Shown here one piece after another: positions 1-9,003 of a DNA stretch of 64,000 nucleotides. A program made the translations under genes and the position numbers. The notes beneath the pieces are model-generated. The model worked only from the letters and a program-made list of their open reading frames with translations, did no database searches and was not told where the DNA came from. Position 1 is the first letter of the stretch, and the number at the start of each line of letters is the position of its first letter. The stretch covers positions 62,001 to 126,000 of the forward strand of contig JABJJO010000089.1 in the NCBI GenBank assembly GCA_018660825.1, written 5' to 3'. The stretch is from Planctomycetaceae bacterium. GTDB taxonomy: Bacteria; Planctomycetota; Planctomycetia; Pirellulales; Pirellulaceae.

Positions 1-326
1 TCAAGTATTTGAAAATATCGATCCGCCGTAGTCGCTGTATCTTCGAGTTGATCTAATTCATCAATAACAGCTTCAAAACTCTCAAGATGTAATTGTATTG
101 TTTGGATGCCCTCGCTAGATTCACTCGAACTCCACTCGCCTAGCACATCGCGCCAAAACAGGCGCCCTTTTCGCGTTTTGTCATTCGCCTCAGGTGGTGC
201 ATGCAGAACCAGCAACAATTGTTCGTCCGCAACCATTAATCGTTGTCGACCAATTTCCGTACCTAATCGCTGTCTAAAGCTAGCAGGTACGTCCCAATCG
301 TTAGGTATCAGTGTTTGTTCAGACAT
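1..326 (-). CDS. Hypothetical protein, C-terminus cut by window edge
   Basis: An open frame on the minus strand starts at an ATG at 324-326 and runs off the left edge without a stop, giving 108 visible codons. The N-terminus begins MSEQTLIPNDWDVPASFR and continues into a charged region with the segment RKGRLFWRDVLGEW and an acidic stretch near the edge. There is no signal peptide or membrane segment in the visible part, so a soluble cytoplasmic protein is likely. The start lies 15 bases downstream of the stop of the nitrilase-like gene on the same strand, so the two may be co-transcribed. I do not recognise a named family; it resembles uncharacterised planctomycete proteins and no function is offered. 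Confidence 0.6.
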   Translation of the reverse strand, partial: MSEQTLIPNDWDVPASFRQRLGTEIGRQRLMVADEQLLLVLHAPPEANDKTRKGRLFWRDVLGEWSSSESSEGIQTIQLHLESFEAVIDELDQLEDTATTADRYFQIL

Positions 327-340
327 TTTCGATCCTAGCG

Positions 341-1690
341 TTATCTTCCATTAACGACTGGGCGATGGCTATTTAGCTGAGCCTTAAAGTCACCCAAGCT
401 TGTCCAATGCAACGGTCGATTTAAATCTACTTCCGTGATGACAACCTCACCGAATTTTTTAGCGCTTGTTAATACTTGACCATCTCGACCATAAACTGCC
501 GTGATCATCCAATTACGCTCCACATCGGTGTAGGTACTACTAATAACAAATACGTGATTTTCGCAAGCGCGCGCAGCGCCCAGCATTGGATTACAACCCC
601 AAACTGGCCAACAAATAACCTCGGCACCATTATTGCTTAACTCACGGGCAACCTCAGGAAAAAACCCGTCATAGCAAATCATCATGCCAACTTTGCCAAA
701 CCTAGTTTCAAACACAGGGTATTCATCTCCGGGAGTAATCCCGCCTTCAATTTCACCTCGAGGCAATGTTACTTTCCGATATTTACCCGTCATTTTACCT
801 TCAGGACTGATCAATGTTGCCACGTTGTAAATCAGTCGACCATCTCGCTCAAGCAGCCCAGCCACAATATAGAGATCATATTTTTTGGCGAGTGCACCAA
901 AATAGTCCGTCGACTCACCAGGAATGGATTCAGCACAATCAGCATATTTCAAACCTCTGTGATAGTACGTCAACGTCTCGGGTAACACGATGATGTCTGC
1001 ACCTTGCTTCGCCGCCGAGGCAATCAACGGTTCAAACAATTGACACTTCTCAAGATTCGTCTTACCCTCAATTGGTTTGAAATGCACCGTCGCCAATTTT
1101 ACCGTCCGTGGGTCTGGTGCAGTGCTTGGTTCAAGCAGCACATCGCACCACTCGACTTTGCCTCGTGCTTCCCATCGATAATACAACTCGACAATCCCAT
1201 GGGTCGCCTTATCAGGCACTCGATAGATTCCGGCAACTTCCCTCCAGCCATTTGGCAAATCCCGCACAATGGCAGGGTATTCTGGTTCGGCTGGTGGCAG
1301 AGTTCCGGTGGCATACGAAGCCGGCGTGGGCTCGTTGTGCTGCACCTTATTTCCGTTAGCGTCACGCCATAGGATTCTCACAACAGCCGTGCGACGAGGC
1401 AATTTCACTCCTCGCGTACGCTGTAATACCGAAAATCGATAATACTGCCCACCTTTGATTTCAAATGTTTTTTCAAACCAACCAAATAGCCCCTCTTGGT
1501 TATCAGCAGAAATCGTCAAACTGCCTTGGCCGCTTAGTCCGCCTTTTGCAATATAAGCAAACTCGGGAGCAATCTCTGCTCGAGGTGTTTTGGTTGTCCA
1601 ACCAGCGGGCAAAACTGTTTCAGAAGGTTGCCGAGCGTCCGCTGCACCTACAAACGAGAATGCCATCAAACCCAATAACAGATATTTCAT
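341..1690 (-). CDS. Secreted nitrilase-superfamily (carbon-nitrogen hydrolase) protein
   Basis: A 449-residue protein with an N-terminal signal peptide (about residues 1-19). Residues 25-190 form a beta-rich, Trp/Tyr-rich region resembling a carbohydrate-binding or jelly-roll module. Residues 197-445 form a nitrilase-superfamily domain with a complete Glu-Lys-Cys triad: Glu238 in VLPETL, Lys306 in GKYRK and Cys339 in MMICYDG. Members hydrolyse nitriles, amides or carbamoyl groups; the substrate cannot be told from sequence. Most family members are cytoplasmic single-domain proteins of about 270-300 residues, so export and the added N-terminal module are notable. It lies downstream of the CBM9-like gene on the same strand, separated by 145 bases that contain a strong inverted repeat. 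The superfamily assignment is firm, the substrate unknown. Confidence 0.88.
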   Translation of the reverse strand: MKYLLLGLMAFSFVGAADARQPSETVLPAGWTTKTPRAEIAPEFAYIAKGGLSGQGSLTISADNQEGLFGWFEKTFEIKGGQYYRFSVLQRTRGVKLPRRTAVVRILWRDANGNKVQHNEPTPASYATGTLPPAEPEYPAIVRDLPNGWREVAGIYRVPDKATHGIVELYYRWEARGKVEWCDVLLEPSTAPDPRTVKLATVHFKPIEGKTNLEKCQLFEPLIASAAKQGADIIVLPETLTYYHRGLKYADCAESIPGESTDYFGALAKKYDLYIVAGLLERDGRLIYNVATLISPEGKMTGKYRKVTLPRGEIEGGITPGDEYPVFETRFGKVGMMICYDGFFPEVARELSNNGAEVICWPVWGCNPMLGAARACENHVFVISSTYTDVERNWMITAVYGRDGQVLTSAKKFGEVVITEVDLNRPLHWTSLGDFKAQLNSHRPVVNGR

Positions 1691-1746
1691 TTTATCACCC
1701 CAAAACAGTTTTCAATTATTGAACGCATCGCATTCAATTCACATCT

Positions 1747-1802
1747 AGTGTCCCACGTTTTACAGCGAAATACAAATGTTTTCAAACTCAGCCGTGGACA
1801 CT
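1747..1802. repeat. Inverted repeat between CBM9-like and nitrilase-like genes
   Basis: AGTGTCCCACG at 1747-1757 pairs with CGTGGACACT at 1793-1802, giving ten base pairs with a single bulged C and a 35-nt loop. On the plus strand it is followed by a T run (1804-1809), but no plus-strand gene ends here. On the minus strand, the direction of the flanking genes, it has no trailing T run, so it is not a standard terminator there. It may be an operator or an RNA structure in the leader of the nitrilase-like gene. Confidence 0.4.
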
Positions 1803-1835
1803 GTTTTTTAGATCGGAGCCATCAAATCTTCACCG

Positions 1836-2960
1836 CTACTTGATCCACAGTCGTGAATCCTGTGTGACACAGGCGGTCCGTCCAGTTGGCAGAGCAATCT
1901 TTGCGAGATAACCAGCATCTGTTTGCTCAATAACCACACCGGCAGCTTTAGCAGAACCAATTCCGAGTTGCTCTAGCGTCGTCCACCACTCACCCGTTTT
2001 GCGATGATTTGATTTTTGTTTGTGGTAAATCTCCATCAGCATCTTCCGCGCGTTCTCCGTCACATCAGGATTCAATCCCACAATACTCTCGTGTTGTTTT
2101 GAGAATTGCACAATACCCCATTTCTCGGGACGATGCATATCGATAATACCCTGCGGAGACCAAACCCAATTATCTTCACGCACATCAGGTACCTTTTTAT
2201 ATTTTCCATCCGCCACGATCGTCTGCCACTGCACCCGCGAGAAGTTGATTCGCCATTGGTCGCCAACAGACGGTGGGTAGCGACGATGGGAATGCCGACT
2301 CAACGCTTTCCAAGGAATAGCAATTTCCACTGACCAATATTGATCAATATCGGACGGGTCGTTAAGTGTTCCTTCAATGTGAATCGCCGTTTTGAGTCCA
2401 GGGATTTCCCAGCCGTTATCAGCCTGGCCTCCATCTTTATATGGTTTGTCAAGAAAAAGGTCCCACCCCGTATTGAGTGCATTGATTTCAAATTCGTAGT
2501 ACTCATGATTATCCGCATCCGGGTCGATGAAGACTTCAAAATCATTATCATGGAAAATCACACTGTCGTGCTCGGTTAGCGTTCCCCAAATATGCGGATC
2601 CGGAAGAAAAGCTCCAATATAGAGATACTTACGATCCCACAACATCTTTACATGGGTGTCAAATCGAGGTCGCGGTTTTACTTTGCCTTCGATATCTTGA
2701 AAGCGATCGGACCACAAGGCCCCTCGCCAAGCAGTGTCATCTAACCGGCCATCAATTTCAATTCGAGATTCCGCTCGATTGGCAACATATTCGCTGCGAG
2801 GAATATCTCGCATCCGTTGCCAATCTTCATACGTGTCCGCCTGCAAAAACGCGACACCCAAGATCCCTAACACAAACAATGCGAAACCTGCGATGGCAAC
2901 AGAACGCCGTCCACGCGGGCAAATTTCAAAAAACACGTTTTCCACTAACGTCACACCCAT
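1836..2960 (-). CDS. CBM9-like (DOMON-type) protein with N-terminal membrane anchor
   Basis: A 374-residue protein with a hydrophobic segment at about residues 19-41 preceded by arginines, so a signal anchor or signal peptide. The rest resembles carbohydrate-binding family 9-like proteins: the opening IEIDGRLDDTAW is the characteristic start, and KMLWDRKYLYIGA and DNDFEVFIDPDADNHEYYEFEI match later strands of the fold. Proteins of this kind bind sugars or other ligands outside the cytoplasm; no catalytic motif is visible. The annotated ATG abuts an AGGGGG sequence with no spacing, while an in-frame GTG two codons later has better spacing, so the start may be 6 bases downstream. The gene follows the STAS gene by only 4 bases, implying shared transcription. 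Confidence 0.78.
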   Translation of the reverse strand: MGVTLVENVFFEICPRGRRSVAIAGFALFVLGILGVAFLQADTYEDWQRMRDIPRSEYVANRAESRIEIDGRLDDTAWRGALWSDRFQDIEGKVKPRPRFDTHVKMLWDRKYLYIGAFLPDPHIWGTLTEHDSVIFHDNDFEVFIDPDADNHEYYEFEINALNTGWDLFLDKPYKDGGQADNGWEIPGLKTAIHIEGTLNDPSDIDQYWSVEIAIPWKALSRHSHRRYPPSVGDQWRINFSRVQWQTIVADGKYKKVPDVREDNWVWSPQGIIDMHRPEKWGIVQFSKQHESIVGLNPDVTENARKMLMEIYHKQKSNHRKTGEWWTTLEQLGIGSAKAAGVVIEQTDAGYLAKIALPTGRTACVTQDSRLWIK

Positions 2961-2964
2961 CCCC

Positions 2965-3306
2965 CTAAAACGAGGTTAAAGCAGAAGGGACATCTGGGTG
3001 GATTTTAAACAGGGTATTGAGTCTAGTGATCGTGAAAATCTTGTCAATTTCCGATGTTAAACCGGCCAATCGTAATGCACCACCAACATCCTTGAACTTC
3101 TTGTTCAACATGATCAAACGGTTCAGCGCTGCACTCGATAGAAATTCAACGGTCGACATATCCAGCACAACTTGTGTCGCACCAGCCGCGACAATTTGGA
3201 ACAACTCGTCACCCATCTGTTGAATATCTTCACTCGCTAGGTATTTATTGCGTTTGAATTGAACGACAGTAATTTCCCCGTTCTTATTTACTTCGATTTG
3301 TTCCAT
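2965..3306 (-). CDS. STAS-domain protein (anti-anti-sigma factor type)
   Basis: A 113-residue, single-domain soluble protein with the fold and length of SpoIIAA/RsbV-type anti-sigma-factor antagonists. The diagnostic segment is VVLDMSTVEFLSSAALNRL at about residues 47-65; Ser57/Ser58 occupy the position of the serine phosphorylated in SpoIIAA. Such proteins are switched by a kinase and phosphatase and release a sigma factor or other partner by binding the kinase. No partner kinase or sigma gene is adjacent; the next gene on the same strand encodes a membrane-anchored CBM9-like protein starting 4 bases after this stop. The domain call is firm and the pathway unknown. Confidence 0.9.
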   Translation of the reverse strand: MEQIEVNKNGEITVVQFKRNKYLASEDIQQMGDELFQIVAAGATQVVLDMSTVEFLSSAALNRLIMLNKKFKDVGGALRLAGLTSEIDKIFTITRLNTLFKIHPDVPSALTSF

Positions 3307-3350
3307 AACTCGTTTTAATCCAATCCATTCACGCCAATGGTTGTAAAGCA

Positions 3351-3379
3351 GTAATATTCATTACGCCAGCTGCAATCAA
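3351..3379 (-). promoter_or_regulatory. Candidate sigma-70-type promoter for the STAS/CBM9-like pair
   Basis: On the minus strand, TTGATT (complement of 3374-3379) and TATTAC (complement of 3351-3356) are separated by 17 bases. They lie about 45-73 bases upstream of the STAS start codon. Both hexamers match the bacterial consensus at four of six positions, so this is a weak candidate read by eye. Confidence 0.3.
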
Positions 3380-3488
3380 GCAATCCACTTTACTTCATGA
3401 TAAAATGAATATAGCCCATGTCAACCTGTGTACCAAATCCGGTCCGTTCCATCGAAAAGACCACGCTATCAGTATAAGTTAAATCGTT

Positions 3489-4838
3489 ATGAAATATCTA
3501 TGCACATTATTAATTGTTACAATCTCTTGCGTGCTCGATGCCACCGAGTTCCGTTTGGCCACATTCTCAGCCGATGTCACAATTCCTTTAAACCACCGAT
3601 GTATGGGAGTTATTCCAACCAAAAGTAAACGTGTTGCCGACCCATTATTGGCCCATGGATTTGTACTCTCTGATGGCAAACAAACCGTCGTTCTTTGTGC
3701 ACTCGATTGGTGCGAAGTTCGCAATGGCGCCTTTGACCAATGGCGTGAAGCACTTGCCAAAGCCGCCGGTACCGTAAGGGAAAACGTGCTCGTTACGGCA
3801 CTGCACCAACATGATGCGCCGGTGATTGACCGCGATGCCGCGACAATTCTAGCCGCCGCTGGGCTAACAGATGAGCTTTACCATGTCGCTTGGCATGACA
3901 AAACATTGGCCCGAGTATCTCAAGCGGTACGCGATAGCCTGGAACTTGCCACACCGGTCACCCATTTTGGAATCAGCGAAACACCAGTCTTGCAAATTGC
4001 GTCCAACCGCCGTGTTGTATTGGAAAATGGAACTGTTTCCTACGGCCGAGGCAGCCGCAGCGGTGGCAACAAATATTTCGCCGCCGCTCCAGAAGGTGAC
4101 ATTGATTCGATGCTAAAAACTATCACGTTCTTTAATAATGACAAACCGCTGCTACAAATGCATCACTATGCGACCCACCCGATGAGCTATTATGGCCAAG
4201 GAGTCGTCTCCGCGGATTTTGTGGGCCTGGCCCGCGCCCGTTTACAACGACAGGACCAATCAATACGCCAAATATTTGTGCCCGGATGTGCTGGGGATAT
4301 TACTGCCGGAAAATTTAACAATGGGTCAGAAGGTCACCGTCAAGAATTGATTGATCGGTTGTACCAAGCGATGGCTAAAGCAGCCGACAACACGAAACGC
4401 TACCAGCTCCAACAGTTAAACATCCGCAACACAAAACTGCAATTACCTTTTCACCCCGGCGACCATCTCACCGTAAAACGCTTGGAAGCAGATATCGCGA
4501 ACGAGAAACTTTCTGTCGAGAAGAGAATTTTGGCTGCTATGGGACTGGCGAGTCGCAGACGAGTCGCCAGCGGGCAAGCGATTGACTTTCCCTGTGTCGA
4601 TTTGGGCGCGGCCCAAATTCTGTTGTTTCCCGGCGAGTCATTTATCGGCTATCAGTTAATGGCCCAAGCCGCCGCAAAAAATAAGTTCGTGATGTGCCTT
4701 GCTTATGGAGAATCATGGCCCGGGTACATTCCAACCGCAGCCATCTTTGCCGAGAACTTCAAAGATTCTTGGCTGTGGGTTGGCCCCGGTTCCGAGAAAG
4801 CAATTCGACAAGCCATCGCTGACGTGCTTCGCAAATAG
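3489..4838 (+). CDS. Secreted neutral-ceramidase-like protein (N-terminal domain only)
   Basis: A 449-residue protein with a signal peptide (about residues 1-18). It resembles the N-terminal domain of neutral/alkaline non-lysosomal ceramidases, as also found in many uncharacterised planctomycete proteins. Zinc-site-like motifs are present: TALHQHDAP (His106, His108) and MHHYATHP (His225-His230). The ceramidase catalytic loop, normally GDVSPN with a nucleophilic serine, reads GDITAG here, with Thr272 at the serine position. True ceramidases are around 650-750 residues and carry an Ig-like C-terminal domain that is missing. I therefore call a metal-dependent hydrolase of unknown substrate rather than a ceramidase. 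The sulfatase gene follows on the same strand. Confidence 0.75.
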   Translation: MKYLCTLLIVTISCVLDATEFRLATFSADVTIPLNHRCMGVIPTKSKRVADPLLAHGFVLSDGKQTVVLCALDWCEVRNGAFDQWREALAKAAGTVRENVLVTALHQHDAPVIDRDAATILAAAGLTDELYHVAWHDKTLARVSQAVRDSLELATPVTHFGISETPVLQIASNRRVVLENGTVSYGRGSRSGGNKYFAAAPEGDIDSMLKTITFFNNDKPLLQMHHYATHPMSYYGQGVVSADFVGLARARLQRQDQSIRQIFVPGCAGDITAGKFNNGSEGHRQELIDRLYQAMAKAADNTKRYQLQQLNIRNTKLQLPFHPGDHLTVKRLEADIANEKLSVEKRILAAMGLASRRRVASGQAIDFPCVDLGAAQILLFPGESFIGYQLMAQAAAKNKFVMCLAYGESWPGYIPTAAIFAENFKDSWLWVGPGSEKAIRQAIADVLRK

Positions 4839-4958
4839 AACCACTTCCAGCATTCATTGAAGAACATATTTAACTATACTGGAAATATATTTTTCAAAAT
4901 GACACTAACAACTTCAAACACTCCAATATTCACTAACAAAAAATTATACGGTCTATCC

Positions 4959-6515
4959 ATGAAATTCATCTTCTCGTTGCTACTTCTTGCTTTACCAACC
5001 TGTGCTATCGCTGTCGCAGCAGAACAGCGAAATTTCGTATTCATTCTTGTTGACGATCTTGGCAAAATGGATATGAGCGGCGAAGGCAGTAAGTTTCATG
5101 AGACGCCCAACATTGATGCGATTGCCAATAGCGGAATGCAGTTTTCCAATGGCTATTCGACGTGCCAAGTTTGCAGTCCTTCGCGCGCAAGTATTCTGCT
5201 CGGCACTTACCCAGCACGTAACGGCATCACTGACTATATCGGCGCGGCGAGCGGCACTGCTTGGAAGCGTAATGACCGCGTATTGCCGTCAGCGTACAAT
5301 CATTCGCTGCCACTAGCGGACACTACGCTAGCCGAAGCAATGCGTGAGGGAGGCTACAAAACTTTCTTTGCTGGCAAATGGCACCTTGGCGATAAAGGAT
5401 CTTTCCCAGAGGATCACGGGTTCGACATTAATATTGGCGGGCACCATCGCGGTAGCCCACCGGGTGGATTTTTTGCTCCCTACAACAACCCCAAGATGGA
5501 CAACGGGCCACCAGGAGAATCATTGCCGATTAGACTTGCCCATGAAACGGCTGCCTTTATCGAAGCGAATAAAGATGAAAAGTTCTTCGCCTATCTTTCA
5601 TTTTACTCAGTACACGCGCCCATACAAACACGCCAAGAGCTGTGGAAAAAATACCAACAGAAAGCAATCGATCACGGTTTAGTTACAGATCGGTTCAAAT
5701 TTGATCGCACCAAGGCAGTTCGCCAAGTACAAGATAATCCAATTTATGCCGGCATGATGGAATCTCTGGATACCGCCGTAGGAATCGTGATACAACAATT
5801 GACCGACCTTGGGCTAGAGGAAAACACAGTCGTTATTTTCACCTCGGATAATGGTGGAGTATCCTCTGGTGATGCCTTTGCAACTTCCTGTTTACCATTG
5901 CGTGGTGGCAAGGGTCGCCAATGGGAAGGCGGCATTTTACAACCTTATTACATCCATGTGCCCCACGTAACCAAAGCCGGTTCGACCAACCCAACACCTG
6001 TCACGGGTACCGATTTCTATCCAACAATTTTAGAGCTTGCCGGCCTACCGCTGAAACCTAAACAACATATCGATGGGGTCAGTTTGCTGTCTCTGTTAAA
6101 TGGTGGCGACATTGCCGACCGTGACTTATTTTGGCATTATCCGCATTATGGCAATCAAGGCGGAGAACCGTCGTCCATTATTCGCTCGGGAAACATGAAG
6201 CTTATTCACTATTACGAAGACGGTCGTGACGAGCTATACAACTTGGTTGATGACGTGGGTGAGCAAACAGATCTGGCTGCCTCGCAAGTGAAAATTACTG
6301 AGAGCTTACGCAAGAAACTCGACCAATGGCTTGCCCAGACCAATGCGAAAATCCCCGTTGCTGACAGTCGCTTTAATGCGACTGCCAAAGAATCTCAACT
6401 CAAAAGCAGCAGTACCGGCCAGTTAAAAGGCTTAGAGAGTCGACACGCTAACTACCTAAAGCCCGAGTTTAAGCCGAACGCTACTTGGTGGAATAGTCTC
6501 ATTCCGAAAGATTGA
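4959..6515 (+). CDS. Secreted sulfatase (arylsulfatase family, FGly type)
   Basis: A 518-residue sulfatase using the ATG at 4959, because it opens directly with a signal peptide (MKFIFSLLLLALPTCAIAVA); an upstream ATG at 4857 would put 34 polar residues before it. The formylglycine site is CSPSRASILLGTYPARNG, with Cys72 converted by a formylglycine-generating enzyme. Metal ligands are seen in VDDLG (Asp32/Asp33) and TSDNGG, and KWHLG is the usual lysine/histidine motif. It hydrolyses sulfate esters, probably of sulfated polysaccharides outside the cytoplasm; the exact substrate is not readable. It probably shares a transcript with the ceramidase-like gene about 120 bases upstream. Abundant sulfatases are typical of planctomycetes. 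Confidence 0.92.
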   Translation: MKFIFSLLLLALPTCAIAVAAEQRNFVFILVDDLGKMDMSGEGSKFHETPNIDAIANSGMQFSNGYSTCQVCSPSRASILLGTYPARNGITDYIGAASGTAWKRNDRVLPSAYNHSLPLADTTLAEAMREGGYKTFFAGKWHLGDKGSFPEDHGFDINIGGHHRGSPPGGFFAPYNNPKMDNGPPGESLPIRLAHETAAFIEANKDEKFFAYLSFYSVHAPIQTRQELWKKYQQKAIDHGLVTDRFKFDRTKAVRQVQDNPIYAGMMESLDTAVGIVIQQLTDLGLEENTVVIFTSDNGGVSSGDAFATSCLPLRGGKGRQWEGGILQPYYIHVPHVTKAGSTNPTPVTGTDFYPTILELAGLPLKPKQHIDGVSLLSLLNGGDIADRDLFWHYPHYGNQGGEPSSIIRSGNMKLIHYYEDGRDELYNLVDDVGEQTDLAASQVKITESLRKKLDQWLAQTNAKIPVADSRFNATAKESQLKSSSTGQLKGLESRHANYLKPEFKPNATWWNSLIPKD

Positions 6516-6524
6516 TGTGTTTGT

Positions 6525-7931
6525 TTATTCGCGCCCTTGGGAATGCAGAAACGGCGCAGGAACTGCATTGAGACGATAACGCTGGCACGCCATTTTGATT
6601 GCCTCAACTCCCCGTAATGTTTCTCGCTGGCGACTACCGTTCAGGCGAGCGGACATGCTCAGTAGGTCAACCTCAATCGCACGGCCAAGATTATATTTCT
6701 GAGCCACAGCTAACGCCACACCTAACTGGTATCGTTGTTGAGGGTAAATCGGAACCCCTAATGTCTCGAGGGACCAACGACTTAGGTCCAACACACGAAA
6801 CGGTGCATCGCCTGATTGAGACTGAAAGAACTCCTCTATCTCATCCGTTTTTGTACCCGCCGATAAATTTACCCGCACTATAACACGGCTATTGTGCGGC
6901 GAATACAATCCCCAACTCGGCCAATGATCCACCACTCCAAACGGCTCCAACACGGGCATAACCAAGACAGTTGTAATAATCACCTGGCCGATCCACTGGG
7001 CCCGAGGTTTAGCGGAGCTATCAACTGTGTGGCCAGATAATTCAACTTCAGTAGCTATTGCAACTGCGGTAGCTGGTTTGAATTTCAACCTACACTTGGA
7101 AACACCAGCCAACAACGTCGTGCCAAAGAGCATGTCGTTTTGGAAAATGAAAAACACGTTCCACACCACCACTCCCCATTCATGATTTAATCCCAATGGA
7201 CTGAATAACACTGCCAAACAAATATGCATAATTGTCGCACTAAGGACAGCTAGCTTTCGTGTGCGGCGATGACACAACATTATGCCGATCAGTAATTCTC
7301 CCAATGGTAACAGCAGCGATAATTTCGACACCAACGTCGAGTCCCACGTCTTCATATCCACACCTATCAGCCCAGCCAGTCCTGTCAATAATTGTGGTCC
7401 CACACTGTGCATAAACTGGTAGTCGAATTTTCCCAGCGCTGAATAAATATATATGCTAATAGCAAGCATCCGTAGCAGCGCCACGCCTCGCTGTGGTTGA
7501 CAGGTTATAAAGACTAAGGCTCCCACCACTAAATGCACTGCCCAAGGCTGAATACGATGTTGATCGGTAAGCCACAACAGTACGATGGCGTCGACTAATA
7601 TACCCCACGACAAAAAACGGATTTTCATCGATCTAGGCGTCGAATCGCAGGCGAACTTACCCACTAGAATCGATAACAAGGCGATAAAAACCACTGCCAT
7701 CGCACCATAGGCAATTTCACTTGGGAAGCCATTAAACAGCTCAATCAACGCAACCTGCGGAAACAGCGTCTGGGGCACCCATAATCCGCTGGTCACAACA
7801 AAGAGAGCGATGGCAAACAAGCTCCAAAACTTCTGCAAAGCGAACCAGCTAACGTCGCTATCTGAATCGCGTTCAAAATACTTAAACAAAACCAGATCAC
7901 TTTCGACTGTTGGGCTGCTTGAAGATGGCAC
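6525..7931 (-). CDS. Polytopic membrane protein, HTTM/DoxX-like
   Basis: A 468-residue membrane protein with about nine or ten hydrophobic segments between residues 25 and 350, followed by a soluble C-terminal tail of about 110 residues. The arrangement, with motifs such as YSALGKFDYQFMHSVGPQLL and LLLPLGELLIG, recalls HTTM (vitamin-K-dependent carboxylase-like) and DoxX/MauE-type proteins, but I cannot identify catalytic residues. It converges with the sulfatase gene (9 bases apart) and diverges from the epimerase gene across about 83 bases. The family assignment is tentative; that it is an integral membrane protein is clear. Confidence 0.6.
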   Translation of the reverse strand: MPSSSSPTVESDLVLFKYFERDSDSDVSWFALQKFWSLFAIALFVVTSGLWVPQTLFPQVALIELFNGFPSEIAYGAMAVVFIALLSILVGKFACDSTPRSMKIRFLSWGILVDAIVLLWLTDQHRIQPWAVHLVVGALVFITCQPQRGVALLRMLAISIYIYSALGKFDYQFMHSVGPQLLTGLAGLIGVDMKTWDSTLVSKLSLLLPLGELLIGIMLCHRRTRKLAVLSATIMHICLAVLFSPLGLNHEWGVVVWNVFFIFQNDMLFGTTLLAGVSKCRLKFKPATAVAIATEVELSGHTVDSSAKPRAQWIGQVIITTVLVMPVLEPFGVVDHWPSWGLYSPHNSRVIVRVNLSAGTKTDEIEEFFQSQSGDAPFRVLDLSRWSLETLGVPIYPQQRYQLGVALAVAQKYNLGRAIEVDLLSMSARLNGSRQRETLRGVEAIKMACQRYRLNAVPAPFLHSQGRE

Positions 7932-8014
7932 TTAAAATGTGCCATAATAAAAGGATATTCACCCCCATCATTGTACAACACAGTCTTCGTAGCACACCCT
8001 GTAGGATTCTAAAT

Positions 8015-8962
8015 ATGACAATCGCTTTTGTAAGTGGCCCAACGGGATGTATTGGAGCAGCAACGGTAGCTTACTTGCTCGACAACGGCGCAGATAAAGT
8101 CGTTGGGTTTTGCCGCAGTGGCGACCTGTCACGGATTGATGCCAAGTACCACGAACGACTGAAAATAATCACCGGTGATATCACTGACCGCCAAGCAGTC
8201 GTGGCTGCCGTGACCCAAGCTCAACCCAACGTCATCATTCATCTCGCCGCCTTCCAAACGCCGGCCTGCGAAGCCACTCCGCTGCTCGGAATGGACGTCA
8301 ACGTCGGCGGTACAGCCAACATGTTCTACGCCGCTCGGCAATTAGGCTCAACACTCCAACGATTTGTCTTTGCTAGCTCCTCGGCAGTCTACGGACCACG
8401 GGATATGTACGCCGGGCCAGTTGTCAAAACCCCGATGCCATATCAACCTGCTAACATCTATGGCTTTTGGAAAGTTGCTGGTGAGGGAATGGCCATCGCT
8501 TTTCACAAGGAAACAAGCATCCCCACGGTTAGTGTCCGCTTATCAACGACCTATGGTCCTGGCCGCGATCAAGGGCTCACGTCTGCTCCCACCACCGCGT
8601 TGAAGAAAGCCGCGGCTGGTCTACCGTTTGAAATTCCCTACCGCGGGCGGGAACATTATCATTTCGTAGCGGACGTCGGCGCCGGCTTTGCTCAAGCCGC
8701 TCTCGAACCGTTGGATGGTTACGCTGTGATTAACCTCCGCGGGATTTCTGTGGATGAAGGTGAATTCATCCGTTTAATTAGCGCGGTGGCACCCCAAGTC
8801 GGTATCACGTCGGACATCGACATCCACTATGCTGCTGACGCACCGGTCATGCCATTCGTCTGTGATCTAGATGACGAATTAACACTAGAAGTATTTCCCA
8901 ACATGCCACTAACATCACTCCAAGACGGCATCCGCCAATCACTGCAAGCGTTTTTAGCTTAA
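8015..8962 (+). CDS. NAD-dependent epimerase/dehydratase (extended SDR)
   Basis: A 315-residue extended short-chain dehydrogenase/reductase. The ATG at 8015 is chosen because it places the Rossmann motif GPTGCIGAA at residues 8-16, as usual; the longer reading from 7910 adds 35 residues without family character. The catalytic Ser/Tyr/Lys set is visible as ASSSAVYG (about 120-127) and Tyr149-x3-Lys153 in IYGFWKVAGE. Enzymes of this group act on nucleotide-sugars or related hydroxy-acids and ketones; the substrate is not evident. It is followed after 41 bases by the converging M20 gene. Confidence 0.85.
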   Translation: MTIAFVSGPTGCIGAATVAYLLDNGADKVVGFCRSGDLSRIDAKYHERLKIITGDITDRQAVVAAVTQAQPNVIIHLAAFQTPACEATPLLGMDVNVGGTANMFYAARQLGSTLQRFVFASSSAVYGPRDMYAGPVVKTPMPYQPANIYGFWKVAGEGMAIAFHKETSIPTVSVRLSTTYGPGRDQGLTSAPTTALKKAAAGLPFEIPYRGREHYHFVADVGAGFAQAALEPLDGYAVINLRGISVDEGEFIRLISAVAPQVGITSDIDIHYAADAPVMPFVCDLDDELTLEVFPNMPLTSLQDGIRQSLQAFLA

Positions 8963-9003
8963 CCACAACTATCTCAAACTGGGCCAATCTAATTCCTGAA
9001 ATA

